In this document: positions 5,290 through 8,801 of the stretch, piece by piece
How positions within the stretch are numbered: the stretch's first letter is position 1
Layout: each line of letters starts with the position of its first letter
NCBI GenBank assembly: GCA_030603485.1
Contig: JAUVXS010000073.1
Span: 1-8,801 of the forward strand
Length of the DNA: 8,801 nucleotides
Direction: 5' to 3'
Source of the DNA: Dehalococcoidia bacterium
GTDB taxonomy: Bacteria; Chloroflexota; Dehalococcoidia; GIF9; AB-539-J10
The notes under the pieces: generated by a model
Told to the model about the DNA's origin: nothing
Database searches by the model: none
What the model saw: only the letters and a program-made list of their open reading frames with translations
Translations under genes and position numbers: made by a program

Positions 5290-7908
5290 GTGACTGGTGA
5301 CGAACTTAGACAAGCCTTTCTGAGTTTTTTTCAGGATAGGGGGCATAAGACTATCCCCGGCTCTTCCCTGGTGCCTCACAGGGATCCTACTTTGCTATTG
5401 ACCAGCGCTGGCATGGTACAAATTAAGCCATATTTCCTGGGATTGGAGTCCCCACCTGGCCGACGATTAGCTTCCTGCCAGAAGTGTTTCCGTACCACTG
5501 ATATAGATTCGGTGGGTGATAGCAAACACCTTACCTTCTTCGAGATGCTGGGTAATTTCAGTGTCGGTGATTACTTTAAAAAAGAAGCTATTTCCTGGGC
5601 CTGGGAATTTGTTACCAGGTATCTGAAACTGCCTGAGGAGCGACTCTGGATAACCATTTACCTTGACGATGATGAAGCCTTCGCCTATTGGCGAGAGGTT
5701 GGCGTCCCCCCTGAGAAGATACTGCGATTCGGCGAAGAGGATAACTTCTGGGGACCGGTCGGCGATTCCGGTCCCTGTGGACCATGCAGTGAAATTCATT
5801 ACGACCTGGGTGAAAAGTTTGGTTGTGGTAAAGCCGAATGTGGGCCTAATTGCGACTGCGGTCGCTTCTCCGAGATATGGAACCTGGTATTCACCCAATA
5901 CAATCAGGACCAAAGCGGGCAACGCACTCCTTTGCCCAAACCGAACATTGATACCGGGATGGGACTGGAGAGGACTTTAGCCGCTATCCAGGGCAAGCCC
6001 TTCCCTTATGAAACGGACTTGTTTTCCCCTTTGGTAGACCGCATTTGCCGCTCATCCGGGAAAGAATATGGTCGGGACGAAAATACCGACCGGGCTATTA
6101 GAATCGTTGTTGATCATTCACGCGGCAGTGCCTTCCTTATCGCCGATGGCGTAATGCCTTCCAACGAAGGCAGGGGATACGTCCTGCGGCGAATACTCAG
6201 GCGGGCTTCGCTCTTCGGCAGGAAACTGGGATTAAATGACCCTTTCCTTAATGAAATGGCTGAAGTTGTCATTAGCACAATGAGCTACATATATCCCGAG
6301 CTTATGGCTCATCAGAACCTGATTACCGAAGTAATCAGAGTTGAGGAGGAAAAGTTCATCACCACCTTAGATACCGGACTGAACTTTGTGGAAAACATCA
6401 TCGGCGAAGCTGTAGCTCAAGGGAGGGAGGAGCTGGCAGGGGCAGAGGTATTCAGACTTTACGACACCTATGGCTTTCCCCCAGAGCTAACCGCCGAAAT
6501 TGCCAGAGAGAAAGGCCTCTCCTTAGACTGGGAAGGTTTCCAGTCTGAAATGGAAAAGCAGCGAGAAAGGGCTCGGGCTAACCTTAAATCCTTTACCCCT
6601 ACAAGAGCTTCAGCAAAGGTTAACACAAGCACAAAATTCGTAGGCTATGAAGTGGACTCTTCTCAGGCCAGGGCGATTGCGTTGACAGCCAAAGAGCAGC
6701 AGGTACAAAATGCTTCTGAGGGGGATGAGGTTGTTTTGGTGCTTGATAGAACTCCTTTCTACGGCGAGATGGGCGGGCAAGTGGGCGATAGCGGCGAAAT
6801 CAGCAACCAAAAGGCAAAAATAGCCGTCACAAATACTATTAGAACTTCATCCGATGTGATTATACACCAGGGAAAAGTTGTTGAAGGCAGTATATCTGTT
6901 GGTGACCAAGTGGAAGCCAAGGTTGATCTTGCCCGCCGGCTGGATATTGCTCGCAACCACACTGCTACTCATCTCCTCCAGGCTGCTCTAAGACAGATAG
7001 TGGACAGGCGTATTGAGCAAAAAGGTTCATTGGTAGAGCCGGAAAGGTTCAGGTTTGATTTCTCCCACCTGGCACCTTTAACTGAGAAGCAACTCAATGA
7101 GATTCAGCTGCAGGTCAATGAGTGGATACGCCAGAACTTGACAGTGGAAGCAAAAATACTCCCTTATCAGCAGGCCATCGCTGAGGGTGCTATCGCCTTA
7201 TTTGAAGAAAAGTACGGAGAAGAAGTGCGGATGCTGGAAATCGGAGAGCCAGCAATAAGTAAAGAACTCTGTGGTGGTACTCATGTCAGTTCAACGGGAG
7301 AAATTAGCATTTTCCTGATAACCGGTGAAAGCAGCATCGGCACAGGACTGCATCGTATTGAAGCAGTAACGGGAAGAAAAGGTGAATCTCTAATTGAATC
7401 GCGCTTAACTGCCTTGCAGGAAGTAGCCAAGGACATAGAAGGCTCGCTCGAAGAGGTTCCTGGCAAGGTGAAAGCTCTCATTAGCGAACTGGAAGCAGAG
7501 CGAAAGAGAGTGCTTTCACTGGAAAGGGAGCTATCGCGCAGAATAGTGGAGGATTTGCCTGGGCAGGCGGAGCAGGTGAGCGGCGTGACGGTTCTGGCTG
7601 CCCATGTGCCACCATTGACCATGCCTATCCTCAGGGAAATGGGCGATATATTGAGAGACAGGCTAAAGAGCGCCATAGTAGTCTTGGCGACAGTTTATAA
7701 CGGTAAGCCTAACTTTCTGGCTATGGTGACTCCTGACTTGATAGCTAGGGGATTTCATGCTGGCAATATTATTAATCAAGTGGCCAGGGTTACCGGAGGG
7801 GGTGGTGGTGGCAAGGCTGCTATGGCTCAAGCTGGCGGAAAGGATGCCGCCAGGGTTGACGAAGCTCTGAAATTAGTCAAAAGTGTCATTGCGAGCCAGA
7901 CTTCCTGA
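5290..7908 (+). CDS. alaS: Alanyl-tRNA synthetase
   Basis: AlaS charges tRNA-Ala in the cytoplasm and clears mis-charged Ser/Gly. At 872 residues it is full length. The class II catalytic domain starts with ELRQAFLSFFQDRGHK (5-20) and includes LTSAGMVQIKPYF (37-49), RTTDIDSVGDSKHLTFFEMLGNFSVGDYF (motif 2 area, 68-96) and DTGMGLERT (221-229, motif 3). A Cys-rich stretch (C179, C184, C188, C190) precedes FSEIWNLVF. The editing domain keeps the zinc ligands H557, H561 (HTATH), C661 and H665 (CGGTH). A coiled-coil-like segment (about 725-750) leads to the DHHA1-type C-Ala domain with the Gly run TGGGGGGK (835-842). GTG is chosen as start because the family begins here and AGAGGGT lies 9 nt upstream. 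The last seven residues (866-872) and the stop come from a palindromic repeat. Confidence 0.98.
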   Translation: MTGDELRQAFLSFFQDRGHKTIPGSSLVPHRDPTLLLTSAGMVQIKPYFLGLESPPGRRLASCQKCFRTTDIDSVGDSKHLTFFEMLGNFSVGDYFKKEAISWAWEFVTRYLKLPEERLWITIYLDDDEAFAYWREVGVPPEKILRFGEEDNFWGPVGDSGPCGPCSEIHYDLGEKFGCGKAECGPNCDCGRFSEIWNLVFTQYNQDQSGQRTPLPKPNIDTGMGLERTLAAIQGKPFPYETDLFSPLVDRICRSSGKEYGRDENTDRAIRIVVDHSRGSAFLIADGVMPSNEGRGYVLRRILRRASLFGRKLGLNDPFLNEMAEVVISTMSYIYPELMAHQNLITEVIRVEEEKFITTLDTGLNFVENIIGEAVAQGREELAGAEVFRLYDTYGFPPELTAEIAREKGLSLDWEGFQSEMEKQRERARANLKSFTPTRASAKVNTSTKFVGYEVDSSQARAIALTAKEQQVQNASEGDEVVLVLDRTPFYGEMGGQVGDSGEISNQKAKIAVTNTIRTSSDVIIHQGKVVEGSISVGDQVEAKVDLARRLDIARNHTATHLLQAALRQIVDRRIEQKGSLVEPERFRFDFSHLAPLTEKQLNEIQLQVNEWIRQNLTVEAKILPYQQAIAEGAIALFEEKYGEEVRMLEIGEPAISKELCGGTHVSSTGEISIFLITGESSIGTGLHRIEAVTGRKGESLIESRLTALQEVAKDIEGSLEEVPGKVKALISELEAERKRVLSLERELSRRIVEDLPGQAEQVSGVTVLAAHVPPLTMPILREMGDILRDRLKSAIVVLATVYNGKPNFLAMVTPDLIARGFHAGNIINQVARVTGGGGGGKAAMAQAGGKDAARVDEALKLVKSVIASQTS

Positions 7909-7999
7909 GATTGTTTATTTTGTCACCCTGAACCGAAGCTCTGTGTGTAGCGCAGAGGCTAGCAAAGGGTCTAAGATTCCTCGCTTTGCTCAGAATGAC
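7885..7999. repeat. Composite palindromic interspersed repeat between alaS and ruvX
   Basis: The segment begins with GTCATTGCGAGCC and is followed by a 78-bp inverted-repeat unit at 7922-7999. That unit's ends are GTCACCCTGA and TCAGAATGAC (8 of 10 complementary). Inside it are an imperfect hairpin (AGCTCTGTG with CGCAGAGGCT, about 7936-7960) and the block AAAGGGTCTAAGATTCCTCG. GTCATTGCGAGC and TGTCACCCTGA...AAGGGTCTAAGATTC...GCTCAGAATGAC are, from memory, recurrent intergenic repeat sequences in many environmental bacterial genomes; no search was made. It carries no gene and fills almost all of the alaS-ruvX gap. It also encodes the alaS C-terminus and would act as a transcript hairpin. Confidence 0.7.
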
Positions 8000-8036
8000 C
8001 AGAGGTGAAGGGTTCAGAATGGAAGGTGAGGGTGAA

Positions 8037-8522
8037 ATGCGCAGCTTAGGACTAGATATTGGAGATAAGAGAACCGGGGTGGCCATAAGCGACCCCCAGG
8101 GGATTTTAGCTACTCCGCTAACCGTGCTCGCCAGCACAAATGAAGATGCCCTTATAAATGAGATTTTCAAGCTTGTGGAGCAGTACAAGGTAGAGCGCAT
8201 TGTAGTTGGCTTGCCGCGCCTTTTAAATGGCGAGCTGGGAAAGCAAGCCATTAAGGTAACAGCTTTCGCTGACAAATTGTCATGGCACGCGAAGCAAAGC
8301 AAGCTTAACCAGCTTGACGTGCAACTATGGGATGAACGACTCTCTACCAAAGCCGCCGAGCGATTGAAGACCGAGGCTGGTGGCAAGGGAAGTAAACTGC
8401 GCTCCAGGGCAAAAAAAGGAGCTAAACATTACCGCCTTTCACCACCTAAAGCCGAAGTAGATGCTATGGCAGCTGCCTTTATTCTCGAGGGTTTTCTGGA
8501 TAGCTTAAGGAACAAAGAGTAA
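8037..8522 (+). CDS. ruvX: RuvX/YqgF-family Holliday junction resolvase-like protein
   Basis: RuvX (YqgF) is an RNase H-fold protein annotated as a putative Holliday junction resolvase; roles in rRNA processing are reported for the family. The 161-residue product shows LGLDIGDKRTGVAISDP (4-20, acidic Asp7), ERIVVGLPRLLNGELG (53-68), WDERLSTKAAERL (98-110, Asp99/Glu100) and VDAMAAAFILEGFLD (141-155, Asp142). It is longer than the usual 135-150 because of a basic stretch at about 115-140 (GGKGSKLRSRAKKGAK and following) between the DERLST and final Asp motifs. ATG at 8037 is chosen because homologues begin at MRxLGLD and AAGGTGAG (8023-8030) lies 6 nt upstream. An in-frame TTG at 7986 is inside the repeat and an ATG at 8019 would add only repeat-proximal residues. 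The stop overlaps the aroE start. Confidence 0.95.
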   Translation: MRSLGLDIGDKRTGVAISDPQGILATPLTVLASTNEDALINEIFKLVEQYKVERIVVGLPRLLNGELGKQAIKVTAFADKLSWHAKQSKLNQLDVQLWDERLSTKAAERLKTEAGGKGSKLRSRAKKGAKHYRLSPPKAEVDAMAAAFILEGFLDSLRNKE

Positions 8523-8801
8523 TGTCAAGGTACATAGGTCTCATCGGTTATCCTCTTAAGCATTCTATCTCTCCTGATTTCCAGCAAGCTGCCCTGGATC
8601 ATTATCAACTTGATATTCGTTATGAGTTGTGGGAAACAAAACCGGAAAAACTTCAACCTGCAGTAGCTAAAATAAAAGAAGACCAGAATCTTGGAGCTAA
8701 CGTAACCGTGCCCTATAAAGAGGCAGTTTTACCGTTCTTAGATGAGGTTGATGACCTGGCCAATTCGATTGGTGCTATCAATACCATAGTCAAAAAAGAT
8801 G
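8522..8801 (+). CDS. aroE: Shikimate dehydrogenase, N-terminal part (partial)
   Basis: AroE reduces 3-dehydroshikimate to shikimate with NADPH in aromatic amino acid synthesis. The first 93 codons are present before the window ends. They cover the substrate-binding domain: IGLIGYPLKHSISP (5-18, with Ser15 and Ser17 of the shikimate-binding SxS), GANVTVPYKE (58-67, catalytic Lys66 and Asn60) and IGAINTIV (83-90). The ATG overlaps the ruvX stop by one base (TAATG), which implies coupled translation. AAGGA at 8507-8511 inside ruvX can serve as the ribosome site. The NADP-binding Rossmann domain lies outside the window. Confidence 0.96.
   Translation, partial: MSRYIGLIGYPLKHSISPDFQQAALDHYQLDIRYELWETKPEKLQPAVAKIKEDQNLGANVTVPYKEAVLPFLDEVDDLANSIGAINTIVKKD

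Noticed and set aside
5149..5379. A 76-codon minus-strand frame over the intergenic region and alaS start
   Set aside because: No family resemblance and no ribosome site. It crosses both promoters and lies opposite the conserved AlaS N-terminus.
7986..8036. Longer RuvX start at TTG 7986 or ATG 8019
   Set aside because: The TTG lies inside the palindromic repeat, and the extra residues do not resemble RuvX. The ATG at 8037 has a well-spaced ribosome site and matches the family N-terminus.

Overview
The window is a bacterial chromosome segment with housekeeping and biosynthetic genes packed tightly on both strands. Sigma70-type promoters, Shine-Dalgarno sites and a lipoprotein signal peptide all point to a bacterium. 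The short RCC1-like repeats in a lipoprotein, the pan gene set and the two kinds of intergenic palindromic repeat remind me of Chloroflexota (Dehalococcoidia-like) genomes. That placement rests on memory and is only moderately secure. No tRNA, rRNA, CRISPR array or transposase gene was seen.

Layout. Positions 1-726 (minus) hold the N-terminal part of a lipoprotein made of an InlB-B-like domain and 38-residue RCC1-like repeats; it runs off the left edge. Positions 908-5013 (minus) form one five-gene operon, in transcription order: P1/DmpA-family peptidase, Rossmann/DUF2520 reductase (probably a PanG-type ketopantoate reductase), panD, panB, panC. Positions 5014-5289 are a divergent regulatory region. 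On the minus strand it has a near-consensus promoter and a leader of about 130 nt that ends in a terminator-like hairpin overlapping the ribosome binding site. On the plus strand it has the alaS promoter. Positions 5290-8801 (plus) carry alaS, ruvX and the first third of aroE, which runs off the right edge.

How the genes work together. The minus-strand operon appears to encode a complete route to pantothenate. PanB makes ketopantoate, the DUF2520 protein would reduce it to pantoate, PanD makes beta-alanine from aspartate, and PanC joins the two halves. The leading P1-family peptidase belongs to a family that includes beta-aminopeptidases, so a second source of beta-alanine is a testable idea. 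The plus-strand genes serve alanyl-tRNA charging, a RuvX/YqgF nuclease-like function, and the shikimate pathway.

Most notable points: (1) an attenuator-like leader with mutually exclusive pairings before the pan operon; (2) an AT-rich imperfect inverted repeat (2600-2742) that supplies the last 26 residues and stop codon of panD; (3) a second palindromic repeat (7885-7999) that supplies the last seven residues and stop of alaS; (4) a 26-bp palindrome across the stop codon of the DUF2520 gene.
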